NCBI GenBank assembly: GCA_028278245.1
Contig: JANQEQ010000148.1
Span: 62,001 to 126,000 of the forward strand
From: Phycisphaerales bacterium
Lineage (GTDB): Bacteria; Planctomycetota; Phycisphaerae; Phycisphaerales; SM1A02
Reading direction: 5' to 3'
Length of the DNA: 64,000 nt
Each line of letters opens with the position of its first letter. The stretch's first letter is position 1. The notes beneath the pieces are model-generated. The model was given only the letters and a program-made list of their open reading frames with translations. It was not told where the DNA came from and made no database searches. Shown here one piece after another: positions 36,010 through 45,502 of the stretch. A program made the position numbers and the translations under genes.

Positions 36010-36447
36010 CGTTCTGATTCGGATTGGGCGAATGATACTTTGCTTTTTTGTTCATAGTAAATATAGTTCTTTACACGCGTAGACAACGTCGAGATGGACG
36101 ATTTCTACTATTCTGACTCTTTAAAACGTGTCTGAGATAGCGCAAACCCACCATCAAACGACTCGCCTTTCCCGGGCGCACCAAAGTATAGCGATTAACA
36201 CTCCCCAAACACCCAGACAAAGTGATCTTACCTGGTTTGCTGGGCCAGATTGATCAGCGGATATCTTTCATCGTGCATTGGTAGGAATGTATCTGGAACA
36301 ATTTGTTTTCACCTGGGGCTGCTGTTTGTTCTTCATCGGTAGTTCTCACTTTGCATGATGATGATCGATTCAGTATCAATTTCACGCAAAATAATACACA
36401 TCCCAAACAACGTCACAGATTTGATTCCAGGAAATATGTAGTTATGT
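36010..36447. other. Intergenic region between convergent genes
   Basis: 438 bases after the O-antigen-ligase-like gene and before the sulfotransferase stop. No convincing reading frame, terminator hairpin or repeat was seen, although a small T6 run occurs near 36043-36048. Confidence 0.5.
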
Positions 36448-37482
36448 TCAGAGGTAACTGCTTAACAGATCTGTGCGAGGTTTGTATGAATCGATTTCGT
36501 ACAGGTCGATACCGAAAGCGTATGGGATAGACATCAGTTCCCGTTTATCCTGCATTGAGATGGACTTTAGCCATCGCCCCAGCAAATAGTCCGTATCACC
36601 GACATGGGATACTGTGTGCGAGGAGACGGTTCGTGAGGGACGCGATAATTGCTGACGCATTGCTTCAATGTCGGGTAGGTCGAGTATCTTTGAAATCGCT
36701 GTGAGCATTCTCTCCGGATACATGACAGTTTGCTCATAGGTGAGAAATAGCCAGTTTCGATGTTCGCCACTCAACCACGCTCGCCATGGGATGAGCATCT
36801 TCAGAGTCCAATCAAGAACATGTTGGGCAAGTGGTGATCCCTCGTTGAGAATCTTCTTTGCCAGATCCACCTGTGTACTGTTGAGTTGAGTATCAACGTA
36901 CCAACTGTGCAGGAGAAAATCCGCACATTCGTGCGGCCATCCCTTGTGAATGATCGAATGCGCGGTAGGAATTGGGTGGCGGAAGAGAACTGATATATTA
37001 ACATCAAAATTTTCATCAAACCACTCGATCAATGCCACGCCACTGGTTATCTGGAAAATGATCCGGTCTGTTACTCTGTGGAAGTATGGAGAGTGGAATG
37101 CAAGTGAAGGATATAATACTATTTTACCCGAGATAATATCACCTGCCAGTGATCGGAACTGTTCCTCAGCAATCCCTTCAAAGTGAACGGGTTGACGGAG
37201 AATATCATTACCCGAATAGTTTGCCGCTCTCCTGAGATCGGGCATCTGTCTTCTCCACCTCGAATGATGGATGGAGATGAATGGCTTACCAACATACCGC
37301 ATGCCCGGGTGTGCGGCTATTGTGTTAAGCAGCCATGTTGATCCTCCGCGCCGAGAACACGCAAGAAGAATATTGGGTCGAACTCCTTGGCTATGACGGC
37401 ATAAGAGTCGGAATATGGCTTCTCTGGCGAGGAGTTCTATTCGATGACCGAAATTCGATCTTGGACGTCGTAATAATTTCAT
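36448..37482 (-). CDS. Sulfotransferase (PAPS-dependent)
   Basis: 344 residues. The 5'-phosphosulfate-binding loop is ACSRRGGSTWLLNTIAAHP near residues 41-59, and the 3'-phosphate-binding region is VLFRHPIPTAHSII, with the R..S pair typical of the sulfotransferase superfamily. AGGAAG lies four to five bases before the ATG. The enzyme should move sulfate from PAPS to a sugar hydroxyl or similar acceptor. The APS kinase gene (38980) and the polysaccharide genes nearby suggest a sulfated glycan. Substrate unknown. Confidence 0.85.
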   Translation of the reverse strand: MKLLRRPRSNFGHRIELLAREAIFRLLCRHSQGVRPNILLACSRRGGSTWLLNTIAAHPGMRYVGKPFISIHHSRWRRQMPDLRRAANYSGNDILRQPVHFEGIAEEQFRSLAGDIISGKIVLYPSLAFHSPYFHRVTDRIIFQITSGVALIEWFDENFDVNISVLFRHPIPTAHSIIHKGWPHECADFLLHSWYVDTQLNSTQVDLAKKILNEGSPLAQHVLDWTLKMLIPWRAWLSGEHRNWLFLTYEQTVMYPERMLTAISKILDLPDIEAMRQQLSRPSRTVSSHTVSHVGDTDYLLGRWLKSISMQDKRELMSIPYAFGIDLYEIDSYKPRTDLLSSYL

Positions 37483-37596
37483 GAAGCTTCCTGTAGTGGT
37501 TTACAAATAATAATGAAGGCAACCGACGAACGCAAATGATAGGTAGGGCGCGCTAGTATCCATTTCTGTACAAGATGTAAGGTAAAACGTGAGCAT

Positions 37597-37743
37597 TCAC
37601 CCAGCCACACGCGCCCTGATGTACTCCTTCAACACCGGTCCAAGAAGCTGGGTAACAGAGGAGTAATACGTGAGATGTAGTCAACAAGATCAGCATTCCC
37701 ATGCTCATAGCAACAATCCCAGCGGTCGTCTAAACCGCAGGAT
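37597..37743 (-). pseudogene. Possible decayed gene remnant
   Basis: On the minus strand two adjacent frames read like ordinary coding sequence. The first has GLDDRWDCCYEHGNADLVDY, ISRITPLLPSFLD, then a stop. In another frame the continuation is PVLKEYIRARVAG, then a stop. One frameshift would join them into about 45 residues. It lies in a 297-base gap. Family not recognised; chance is a real alternative. Confidence 0.22.
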
Positions 37744-37779
37744 CATGTTAGAAGGTTCACATTGATAACTTGCTCTGAA

Positions 37780-38754
37780 TTATTCAGGTGTTACCCGTGA
37801 GGACGAATACACATCATTGATAGTCTGGGCAATGAGTCGGAAATAGTGTTCGTGTAATTTTTGGAGCTTACGCACTGTATTCACGTCAACATTTGAAGAC
37901 TGTCTTTTCAATCTGCTGTAATCAGCTCCCCACCAGATGAAACCGTCGATCCGCTTCCCGTTGAACTCCGTTTGAGCGATTGCCTTTATATTGGCAGTAA
38001 AATCATCATCATCTACAGGTTGCCCTCCAAATTCTTTGTTACTTCCGTGGTAACGGTGATGAACCCAGACGTAAACCGGTTTATTCCCTGCCGCTTGAGC
38101 AATTTCCAGCGCAAGCTGGACATTTTCCACGGCGTACGCAAGGCTCTGCTCCGGAGCTTGTTGCGATCCGGATTTGTATAGATGATAAATCGAGGGGCCG
38201 ACCCAATCAGCATGACGAAGTAGTCCAGCCAGTGCACGTGATCGTTTGCGCCAGTCATCATCCCTTTTCCAGTATTCACGTGGCGGAATTCCGTAATAGC
38301 CGATGCGTGCCTGGGGTCGTAGTCGTTTAGCCAGTACCAGAAGTTCCGTGAGATTGCGTACAGCACACTGGAATTCAGGGGATTCGGGATCCTGCCTGAG
38401 CCAATCGAAAATTGTGGCTTCCCAATCCAATGACACAATGCCATTGAAATCCGGCTGGATACGTTTGGAGAATTCCTCGGTGAAGTATTTCCGGCTGTCT
38501 AAATATCCATCGTGATTCCTATCAATGGCATAACTAGTAATATTGACACCCCATTCAGCTCGGTAGACCCGATAAAAAGCCTCAAGCCCGGGCTGAGTGG
38601 TCATATCAATTATTCGTGGGCGTTGACTGGGGGGGATTGGCCTGGGGGAGGGGGATGCCGGAGTCGCTGAGGCGATCATTGTGACATCCTGACAGAACAG
38701 CACAAATAGAAGTATCACCGACAGGATCAGGATGTATTGAACAGTACTTCTCAC
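37780..38754 (-). CDS. Secreted hyaluronidase-like (GH56-type) TIM-barrel protein
   Basis: 324 residues with a GTG start and a signal peptide (about 1-30), then a Pro/Ser linker. The order of motifs follows animal GH56 hyaluronidases. FNGIVSLDWEATIFDW (D110, E112) resembles the catalytic D-x-E of bee-venom enzyme. Next come RIGYYGIPPREYW, DWVGPSIYHLY, PVYVWVHHRYHG, and finally IDGFIWWGADYSRL, which matches a C-terminal WG..DY barrel strand. The family assignment is from motif memory, not a search. If right, it would cut beta-linked amino-sugar/uronate glycans outside the cell. It lies next to the sulfotransferase and APS kinase genes. Confidence 0.5.
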   Translation of the reverse strand: MRSTVQYILILSVILLFVLFCQDVTMIASATPASPSPRPIPPSQRPRIIDMTTQPGLEAFYRVYRAEWGVNITSYAIDRNHDGYLDSRKYFTEEFSKRIQPDFNGIVSLDWEATIFDWLRQDPESPEFQCAVRNLTELLVLAKRLRPQARIGYYGIPPREYWKRDDDWRKRSRALAGLLRHADWVGPSIYHLYKSGSQQAPEQSLAYAVENVQLALEIAQAAGNKPVYVWVHHRYHGSNKEFGGQPVDDDDFTANIKAIAQTEFNGKRIDGFIWWGADYSRLKRQSSNVDVNTVRKLQKLHEHYFRLIAQTINDVYSSSRVTPE

Positions 38755-38979
38755 GCTTATTCGACCTTTTCCCGAAACAGTGATGATGAAAAGGAATATG
38801 ACGGTGGTTTCTTATCCGATGGATCCGTTCCTGTAAGATTTTATCGTCAAAATCGTATCACAAGGTTTCCCGGTTGATGGTTCAGATGATCACAAAACCC
38901 GTTGGGATAATGTACCGAGTGATTGATTAGACAGGATACCCCAGCTACGATTTCGCGGTTTTTGCGGATAACGCTAACT

Positions 38980-39639
38980 ATGACAAAACAAATTGCAACC
39001 AATATCACATGGCAGGATGGACAGGTTGACCGTGAACAGCGCGAGAAGAATCTCGGTCAAAAAGGATGCACGGTCTGGCTGACAGGTTTGTCAAGCAGCG
39101 GGAAGACCACCCTTGCCATCGCGCTGGAACAGGTGCTCATGCAGCGCGGATTTCTTTCTTACCGGCTGGACGGCGATAACATCCGTCACGGGTTGAACAT
39201 GAATCTGGGCTTTTCCGCAGAAGACCGGGAGGAAAACATTCGTCGTATCGGTGAAGTCACGAAGCTCTTTGCTGATGCTGCGATCATATCCATCACCAGT
39301 TTCATCAGCCCGTACCAGGCTGATCGCGATCATGCCCGCAAGCAACATGAATCTGCCGGCATACCATTCCTGGAAGTGTACGTTGACGTACCGCTGGAAG
39401 TGGCAGAAGAACGCGATCCCAAAGGTCTGTATAAAAAAGCGAGAGCGGGAGAGATCAAGGGTTTCACCGGTATAGACGATCCCTATGAGCCGCCTCCAGC
39501 GCCTGAGCTGCACCTGCATACTGATACGCTTACGGTTGTACAGTGCGTGCAGATGCTGCTGGATATGCTCCAGGAGCATGGCATCATTTCCGCAGAGTAT
39601 GTGGGAAGTTCAATCGAACACACCAACCGCGTAGGGTGA
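38980..39639 (+). CDS. cysC: Adenylylsulfate (APS) kinase
   Basis: 219 residues that phosphorylate APS to PAPS. The P-loop GLSSSGKT is at residues 36-43, [17 protein letters not shown] and ENIRRIGEV bind APS, and the phosphorylated-intermediate serine lies in [13 protein letters not shown]. The ATG at 38980 gives a normal N-terminus; 19 upstream codons from 38923 are unlikely. PAPS feeds the sulfotransferase 1.5 kb away. No sulfate adenylyltransferase (cysDN/sat) is in the window. Its last 30 bases overlap the 3' end of the convergent prepilin-like gene. Confidence 0.95.
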   Translation: MTKQIATNITWQDGQVDREQREKNLGQKGCTVWLTGLSSSGKTTLAIALEQVLMQRGFLSYRLDGDNIRHGLNMNLGFSAEDREENIRRIGEVTKLFADAAIISITSFISPYQADRDHARKQHESAGIPFLEVYVDVPLEVAEERDPKGLYKKARAGEIKGFTGIDDPYEPPPAPELHLHTDTLTVVQCVQMLLDMLQEHGIISAEYVGSSIEHTNRVG

Positions 39640-40629
39640 CCAGTGAATCATCAGTGATTGAATGGCCTCAGTACTCCATACCTTTACATCAGGATGGGGT
39701 GGGGCAATTTCATTGAGATCCATTACCGCTGTGCTGCCATCGAGATGACCCACAGGGATACGGTCACTCCCCCATCTTCCCACGGGTATGCCACCACCAG
39801 CAGTAAAATCTGCATTAGTGGTGATGTCGATGTGGTCACGACCGGTTACACCCCATTGCTGAAGATCAGGATCCCAGTTTCCGTTGTCATCGGGTATGTA
39901 AGGAGGCCGAAGCTCGCAGTAACCGTAGGTGAGTTCTAAAACCGGCATACTTCCGAATACTGTCTGGTTATAAAATTGTGTCGTTCCAAAGAGAATCAGT
40001 TTGGCCGGATTTTTAACTTCCGAGTATCTCGTAGCAGCCAGCACTGCATCGGCGTTTGTCGGGAACCATGGATTGCGGTTGGTGATTGCAGTTCCGCCAT
40101 GGTAACCATCGCCGCCGACAAATATCGAATTGAGTCCGATCGAAGGAATGGCAGAGGCACAGAGCGTTGGATCACCGGGATCCCACGAACATGAACCAAA
40201 TCCATATTCGCCTGCACTGATCACAGGATCAAGTTTGCTGATTAACTCTTTGCTGCGATAATCGGTCATGAAAGGTTGCCAGATGTGATCCATGTAGGGC
40301 GCTAACCGCCATACGTAAGAACCAGCATCCAGATAACTCAATTCCTCTCTGGTTTCCAGCAGCGTTTTTATTGGTGATGCGATTGGTGGTGCTTCAAAAG
40401 CATTGAGCGTAACTTCATCGAGATAACCGGGCAGGAGACGATCACGGTTATCAGTGGAATACTCGTTGTATGCCAGGCACATCCCACGGATTGCACTCAG
40501 TGTTTCCGTTCGATTTGAAGCATCACGTAAGCCATGCAAAGACACGATTAACAGACCCGTGAGCATAGCGATAATGGCAACAACCAGAAGCAGTTCAACC
40601 AACGTAAATGCATGAAGTCGGCGAGACAT
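39610..40629 (-). CDS. Prepilin-type N-terminal methylation protein
   Basis: 339 residues. A short basic leader precedes the cleavage/methylation site ([18 protein letters not shown]), with E at +5 of the mature protein, then a hydrophobic helix and a large globular domain. Near the end, [18 protein letters not shown] resembles the H..DG motif of planctomycete pseudopilins. GGAGG lies five bases before the ATG. It belongs to the large planctomycete family of single pseudopilin-like proteins that use a type II/IV prepilin peptidase. Role unknown. The neighbour at 40681 is the same type and orientation. Confidence 0.88.
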   Translation of the reverse strand: MSRRLHAFTLVELLLVVAIIAMLTGLLIVSLHGLRDASNRTETLSAIRGMCLAYNEYSTDNRDRLLPGYLDEVTLNAFEAPPIASPIKTLLETREELSYLDAGSYVWRLAPYMDHIWQPFMTDYRSKELISKLDPVISAGEYGFGSCSWDPGDPTLCASAIPSIGLNSIFVGGDGYHGGTAITNRNPWFPTNADAVLAATRYSEVKNPAKLILFGTTQFYNQTVFGSMPVLELTYGYCELRPPYIPDDNGNWDPDLQQWGVTGRDHIDITTNADFTAGGGIPVGRWGSDRIPVGHLDGSTAVMDLNEIAPPHPDVKVWSTEAIQSLMIHWSPYAVGVFD

Positions 40630-40680
40630 AATGTCCTCCAGACTATGAATCTGTCATCGCGTCTAGCGACGAATTACACA

Positions 40681-41715
40681 TTAACCACCACCTGAAATAA
40701 CGGTGTCGTCATACTCTTCAACTATCTTGGGGGAGAGTAGTGTGATGTCTTCGATGAGTTCATCTTTTGTTGTTGGACCATCCTTACGGCTGAAGAAGAC
40801 ACCATCGGAACCGGCAGAAAAAAGATAATATGAGCCACGCGGTGTTCCATTGAACGCGTCACCTTGGGTACCAGAGGCACCAAATGCGGGGTGACGAATG
40901 ATTTGTGCCAGTGTTTCGTTTTGATCCACACCAGATGCGTGGAGGATACTGTAATCCTCGTTGCCGTTGCTCGACGTCTGATTGTTACCGAAGGCACCCA
41001 GCGCTACTGATTCGACATAGGCGAGCATACCCTTGATGTAGAACTGGGGTTTTTGGGTATCCATTGGATTATCGTCAGTCAGAGGACCGATCGTGCGCGC
41101 CTGGCGCAGAAAAGCAATGGGTTGTCCCCAGGCGTCGACGAGATCCGGCAGCTCAATCCCTGATCCACTGGAAAAATGTTGACCGGTTGTCGTGATCAGC
41201 TCGCCGGTACCGGGGGTGTAGTAAGGTGCGTATGTTTTTCCTTCAATGGTTGGTCCTTCACCCATTCGCTGAATATTGACCTTGATGCGATAATCGGATC
41301 CTGAACCGGTGAAGCTGATGGTCTCCCATCCATCCGCCTGGAGATAGTTGTTCGTAAATGCTGTGGTTCCAACATCCTCTTCACGGACAAAACCGCCCAT
41401 GAGATGGAGCAGTGCATTTTCAGTGCTGCTCATGAGAATATTGGGTTCATTGACGAAGATTTCTTCCGGGACCACCCCCGGGTAGAAACCATGATCGAGT
41501 TGGAAGGCATTACATGAGTCGGCAAAGGCCTGCATACGAGCCACGGTTTTGACCTTTTTTGCCTTCTGTTGCACGGTATCAAGAGCGACCAGCAGAATAC
41601 CAACCAACAGGACGATAATGCCGATGACCACAAGCAATTCGGTCATCGAAAAACCGCGCGGTGAAGTTCGTTGGGAATGGTGATTCTGGATAGTGGGATG
41701 AGGCGTAGCATTCAT
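40681..41715 (-). CDS. Prepilin-type N-terminal methylation protein
   Basis: 344 residues starting MNATPHPTIQNHH. The longer leader ends at RG-FSMTELLVVIGIIVLLVG, with glutamate at +5, and a pseudopilin helix follows. AAGGA lies seven bases before the ATG at 41715, so the longer form to 41766 is rejected. The globular part contains DAWGQPIAFLRQ and FSAGSDGVF, which recall the GspG-like DxWGxP and SxGxDG calcium-site motifs. It is a tandem partner of the gene at 39610, 51 bases apart, so they may be co-transcribed. Confidence 0.88.
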   Translation of the reverse strand: MNATPHPTIQNHHSQRTSPRGFSMTELLVVIGIIVLLVGILLVALDTVQQKAKKVKTVARMQAFADSCNAFQLDHGFYPGVVPEEIFVNEPNILMSSTENALLHLMGGFVREEDVGTTAFTNNYLQADGWETISFTGSGSDYRIKVNIQRMGEGPTIEGKTYAPYYTPGTGELITTTGQHFSSGSGIELPDLVDAWGQPIAFLRQARTIGPLTDDNPMDTQKPQFYIKGMLAYVESVALGAFGNNQTSSNGNEDYSILHASGVDQNETLAQIIRHPAFGASGTQGDAFNGTPRGSYYLFSAGSDGVFFSRKDGPTTKDELIEDITLLSPKIVEEYDDTVISGGG

Positions 41716-41913
41716 GGGCTTTTCCTTGTCGAAGCCGATGTGTGAAGCGTAGGTAGAGCACCACACTCCGAGGTCTGGGAAACAGCCGTCCCGCCACGTT
41801 CATCCGCGTAAATCCAGTATATCAGAAGATTTGCCGCTGTCGAGAGTGATCCCTTTTTTCTTCTCCCCACTACCAGGAATTGGTTCGGGAAACTCAGGCT
41901 TTGGCAATCAGCG

Positions 41914-42393
41914 TTATGAATGTGTGGAGGGGGGGAGGTCATGAACAGAGTGGAGGAAATTATCCAGATATCGCTCTGTGAAAACCTGAAAAGCACCCTG
42001 AGTGGATGCAGCATCTACCCCCCAAAGACAGACTTTTCGATCGACGAACTCCGGATCAAGGTGAATCCGATAAGAGTGATCCACGATCATTGCAGAGGGA
42101 ACGCGATTTGCCAGATAAGCCGTGGCTGCATTGATTTCAGGATCACCCATGGAGATGGTTGGCTGAAGCATCAGATCGGGCTGATTGAGATACCACAGGT
42201 CGCAGCACACGATTACTTTGTATTGGTCTATCTCATCGGCATGTTGTGACTGCCATTGCGTGATCAAGTTGCGAAGTTCATAACCAAGGGGGCGATTTTC
42301 CACTTCAGCGCGGAGGTGTGCTCCCAGCACTATCAAGACGAGGTTATCTGACCATGTATCCATTCCATGTAGGATAACGCTTCCAGACTGCAC
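41914..42393 (-). CDS. Conserved-looking protein, function unknown
   Basis: 159 residues, GTG start with GAAGAAG just upstream. Blocks VLIVLGAHLRAEVENRPLGY, VIVCCDLWYLNQ, TISMGDPEINAATAYLANRV and VCLWGVDAAST read as a compact alpha/beta domain. There is no signal peptide. I recall similar planctomycete hypothetical proteins but cannot name the family. The 3' end includes a G7 tract (41929-41935) on the plus strand, encoding part of DLPPSTHS. Confidence 0.65.
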   Translation of the reverse strand: MQSGSVILHGMDTWSDNLVLIVLGAHLRAEVENRPLGYELRNLITQWQSQHADEIDQYKVIVCCDLWYLNQPDLMLQPTISMGDPEINAATAYLANRVPSAMIVDHSYRIHLDPEFVDRKVCLWGVDAASTQGAFQVFTERYLDNFLHSVHDLPPSTHS

Positions 42394-42446
42394 GTGTACT
42401 TCTTCATTGAATTGGATTGAGTTATCCCGGATGCCGATGAGCAGAT

Positions 42447-43001
42447 ATGGCTATGAGAACATCTCTCACCATGACGTGGCGTTCCTGCACAATGGATTAT
42501 TCCAACCGGAGATCAACTTGGGCATTCACGCTCATTGAGATTCTCATTGTTGTCACGATTATCGGCATTATGGCAGCCGTAGTAGTTCCCCTCTTTGGAA
42601 ATGTGGATGTGACTGCCAAATCCGAATCCATGGCAACTGTGGTTCGTCATACACGAGAATTGATCGCATATCGGGCGGCGGCAGGTGAGGGAGAATTATC
42701 CGATCAGGGTTTCCCGGTGGCAGTTGATCCAACCTGGTATCCCAATAACCAACTGCCATACCACGGCTGGACTTGTCAGCCCATGATTGTTGAAACGGTG
42801 ACTGGTGCTGCAGATGCGGTTTATCCGGCCACCAAGACATATAATTCGGAATCAGCCGGGGCCAAAAACGCCTGGTACAACAAGACCAACGGTGCTTTCT
42901 GTCTGAGGATACCCGCTCAGGGAAATGATGCTGAGACCCTTGCGATATTCAATGAAGTGAATATCAGTGATGCAACCGCTTTGAATCAGACGAAATATTG
43001 A
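42447..43001 (+). CDS. Prepilin-type (pseudopilin-like) protein
   Basis: 184 residues as read from the first ATG. The methylation signal is WA-FTLIEILIVVTIIGIMAA with E at +5. The true start may be the ATG at 42492, giving a 10-residue leader (MDYSNRRSTWA); none of the candidate starts has a clear Shine-Dalgarno. The globular part has only about 130 residues and is smaller than in the neighbouring family members. Divergent from the unknown gene at 41914 and 112 bases before the CPBP protease. Confidence 0.85.
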   Translation: MAMRTSLTMTWRSCTMDYSNRRSTWAFTLIEILIVVTIIGIMAAVVVPLFGNVDVTAKSESMATVVRHTRELIAYRAAAGEGELSDQGFPVAVDPTWYPNNQLPYHGWTCQPMIVETVTGAADAVYPATKTYNSESAGAKNAWYNKTNGAFCLRIPAQGNDAETLAIFNEVNISDATALNQTKY

Positions 43002-43113
43002 AACTGAGATTGAGCTATCACGTTGAACCGACTTCTTGATGGTTTTCTAAATACGTTGGTGCGCGCTGGCAGAATGTGTTTTAGAATGCAGTAACCTCTC
43101 GAGTGTAATTCCC

Positions 43114-44631
43114 ATGCCCAATCAGGAATACGATGTGCATTCTGATCCAGACAGTTCTCCGAATAAGATTGGCCCAAGCGCACAGCAACCAGGTGGGATG
43201 AGCACTGTGAGTAAGGCTCTTGCAGTAATCGCTTGGGTGATACTGCTGGCGATTGTGGGTATTCGATTTGGCGCAAGCTTCGTGGTTGAACCGGTGGAAT
43301 CAGAAGAGGAAACACTGCTGGATCACCAGATCAGCCAGGAGATGTTCTTTCTCGGGAAAATACTGGTTGCAGGAACTGAACTTTCTCCTGAATCTGCGTC
43401 CCTCTTCGCACAGCAACTCCCCCCGATAGAGGATGTTGCCGGAGATAATCGTTACGCCTACGTGATCCTGCGTGGTGAGCTTGAAGGACCGGAAGTTGCA
43501 CTGGAAACCATCGATCTGTTCACCACAATGCCGCAGGAAGATGAGTCGGAAGGGTCAGAATCACCTGCACTGAATGAAGATCTCATCGCATCACTGCGCG
43601 CTTTATTTCACGACCAGCAGGCTGGCGAGTTCACATTCCCCTCTCTCACCGATCAACAACAGCAGGAACTCAAGGCAGAGTTCGGATGGTTCGGCGAATT
43701 GGCACTCCTGCCTCGGGGAACGCCCAATCAGACGGAACGCAGCGACTTTGTAGATAAAATCATACTTATCCCCATCGTTGCCGGCATTGTTCTCTGCATC
43801 ATGGGTGCGTGTCTGCTTGCGGGTATCGCAGTACTCGTCATTCTTCTGGTACGCGCATTGATCGAACAGTGTTATCACGGCTTTACTGTGCGGGGCGAAC
43901 ATGGGGGTGTTTACATTGAAACCTTCGTTCTCTGGTTCCTGGTTTTTCTGGGACTGGCGTTCGTTCCTGCATGGTTGGAAAATTGGGGTTGGGTGGAAAG
44001 TACCGGCGGCTTGTTGCTGACGCTTGTCGTGTCATTTATCGGATTGGGAGTGCTGATCTGGCCGGTCCTTCGCGGTGTGCCATGGTCTCAGGTACGTGAA
44101 GATCTTGGCCTGCATACCGGGCGAGGTTTGTTTCAAGAATTCTTCTGTTGGGGGCCGGTAAGTTACTGCCTTGCGTTGCCAATTGCTGCAATCGGATTCG
44201 GAGTCATGATGCTGCTTATGTGGGTGCAGAGTAAAATGACTCCTGATGCGCCGCCGCCAACGCATCCGGTGCAGGAGATGATCAGTTCAGGAGGATGGCT
44301 GAAAACTGCACTGGTGCTGGTGTTGGGGGTTGTCGCTGCCCCGGTCGTTGAAGAGATCATGTTCCGTGGCGTGCTTTATCGGCATTTGCGCGAACTGAGC
44401 GGCCGATGGAAGTGCTGGCTGAGTGTGCTGGCAAGTAGTCTTTTCAGCGGATTTCTCTTTGCCGCCATTCACCCCCAGGGATGGGTGGCGATACCGGCTT
44501 TGATGGGTCTGGCAGTTGGTTTCTGCCTGGCGCGGGAATGGCGGGGCACACTTCTACCGGGCATATTTGCCCACGGATTCAGCAATCTGCTCGTCCTGAG
44601 TCTGAATATCGTGCTGCTGGGTCCATCGTGA
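43114..44631 (+). CDS. CPBP family intramembrane metalloprotease
   Basis: 505 residues. One membrane segment near residue 30 is followed by an ~150-residue soluble acidic region. Then seven to eight membrane spans carry the CPBP/CAAX-protease motifs: EEIMFRG (EExxxR), FAAIHPQGW (FxxxH) and HGFSN (HxxxN). The large soluble insertion is unusual for the family and could sense an extracytoplasmic ligand. Known members cleave prenylated proteins or act in bacteriocin immunity; the substrate here is unknown. Followed at 52 bases by an ExbB-like gene. Confidence 0.88.
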   Translation: MPNQEYDVHSDPDSSPNKIGPSAQQPGGMSTVSKALAVIAWVILLAIVGIRFGASFVVEPVESEEETLLDHQISQEMFFLGKILVAGTELSPESASLFAQQLPPIEDVAGDNRYAYVILRGELEGPEVALETIDLFTTMPQEDESEGSESPALNEDLIASLRALFHDQQAGEFTFPSLTDQQQQELKAEFGWFGELALLPRGTPNQTERSDFVDKIILIPIVAGIVLCIMGACLLAGIAVLVILLVRALIEQCYHGFTVRGEHGGVYIETFVLWFLVFLGLAFVPAWLENWGWVESTGGLLLTLVVSFIGLGVLIWPVLRGVPWSQVREDLGLHTGRGLFQEFFCWGPVSYCLALPIAAIGFGVMMLLMWVQSKMTPDAPPPTHPVQEMISSGGWLKTALVLVLGVVAAPVVEEIMFRGVLYRHLRELSGRWKCWLSVLASSLFSGFLFAAIHPQGWVAIPALMGLAVGFCLAREWRGTLLPGIFAHGFSNLLVLSLNIVLLGPS

Positions 44632-44683
44632 TTCAACGCAAACTCGCATCACTGGTCGCCACAGGGCAGATCTTCGACGTATC

Positions 44684-45364
44684 ATGGCCACGATGACGGA
44701 TTTCAACGAGCATCTCGCAGATCTGATCCAACGTGGCGGCTATATCATGATTCCCCTGTTGGCGATGAGTGTCGTTGCCGTGGCGCTGATCATCGAGCGG
44801 AGTTGGTTCTGGCTGCTTTTGCACGGCCGCGGGCGGATGAATAAGCTCACACAGCTGAACAACGCCTTACGCGAGGGCGATCATAAACTCGCCTCGGCAC
44901 TCCTTTCTCAGGATCGTTCACCCTATGGTGAGGTGGCAAAGCGATTATTGGAAGATGGCGCGACCGACGCCATAGCCGTGGAAGTTACCGAATTGCAACG
45001 GCCACGCCTGAATCGATTTATGGTCGCACTCTCGACAATCATCACCGCAGCACCACTGCTGGGCATTCTGGGTACGGTGACAGGAATAATCCAGTCGTTT
45101 AATCTGCTGGGTGAGCAGAGTACATTGACGGATCCACGTGCCGTGTCCGCAGGCATTGCAGAGGCACTCCTGACAACCGCTTTGGGGCTGATTGTGGCAA
45201 TTCTGACCCTCTTTCCCTACATGATTTTTCGCAGTCAGGTCGATCGGGCAATGGGTCGGCTGGAATCGGTCATTGCCGCTGCCCAACAAGGTAGTAGCGT
45301 TGAAGGATCCGGCTCACACCGTACTGCAGCAAAAGCGGAGCCCGCTCCCACCACAATTTCCTGA
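44684..45364 (+). CDS. MotA/TolQ/ExbB proton channel family protein
   Basis: 226 residues with the three-span ExbB/TolQ layout: one N-terminal membrane segment (YIMIPLLAMSVVAVALIIE), a cytoplasmic domain, and two C-terminal spans in a conserved block (TIITAAPLLGILGTVTGIIQSF; AGIAEALLTTALGLIVAILTLFPY). It would form the proton channel that powers an outer-membrane transporter, the Tol system or a similar machine together with an ExbD/TolR protein. No ExbD/TolR gene follows, which is odd for the family. The last 25 residues are Ala/Thr-rich. Confidence 0.92.
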   Translation: MATMTDFNEHLADLIQRGGYIMIPLLAMSVVAVALIIERSWFWLLLHGRGRMNKLTQLNNALREGDHKLASALLSQDRSPYGEVAKRLLEDGATDAIAVEVTELQRPRLNRFMVALSTIITAAPLLGILGTVTGIIQSFNLLGEQSTLTDPRAVSAGIAEALLTTALGLIVAILTLFPYMIFRSQVDRAMGRLESVIAAAQQGSSVEGSGSHRTAAKAEPAPTTIS

Positions 45365-45420
45365 CCCCCCACACGATCCCCCCTCACTCCCCCCACACAT
45401 ACACACACGCCCACAATTGC
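45365..45420. repeat. C-tract and CA-repeat region
   Basis: Downstream of the ExbB-like gene are C6 runs (near 45365, 45378 and 45391) separated by ACACGAT and TCACT, followed by a (CA)n-like stretch. On the other strand this is GTGTGGGGGG. Similar GTGTG/G-tract strings recur elsewhere in the window. Confidence 0.6.
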
Positions 45421-45502
45421 CATTTTACAGCTCCATCAATCCCAACACCCACTCAGGTAAGGCCATCCAATGAACGATATTCTCCCGGGAGGATTTTCAA
45501 TA

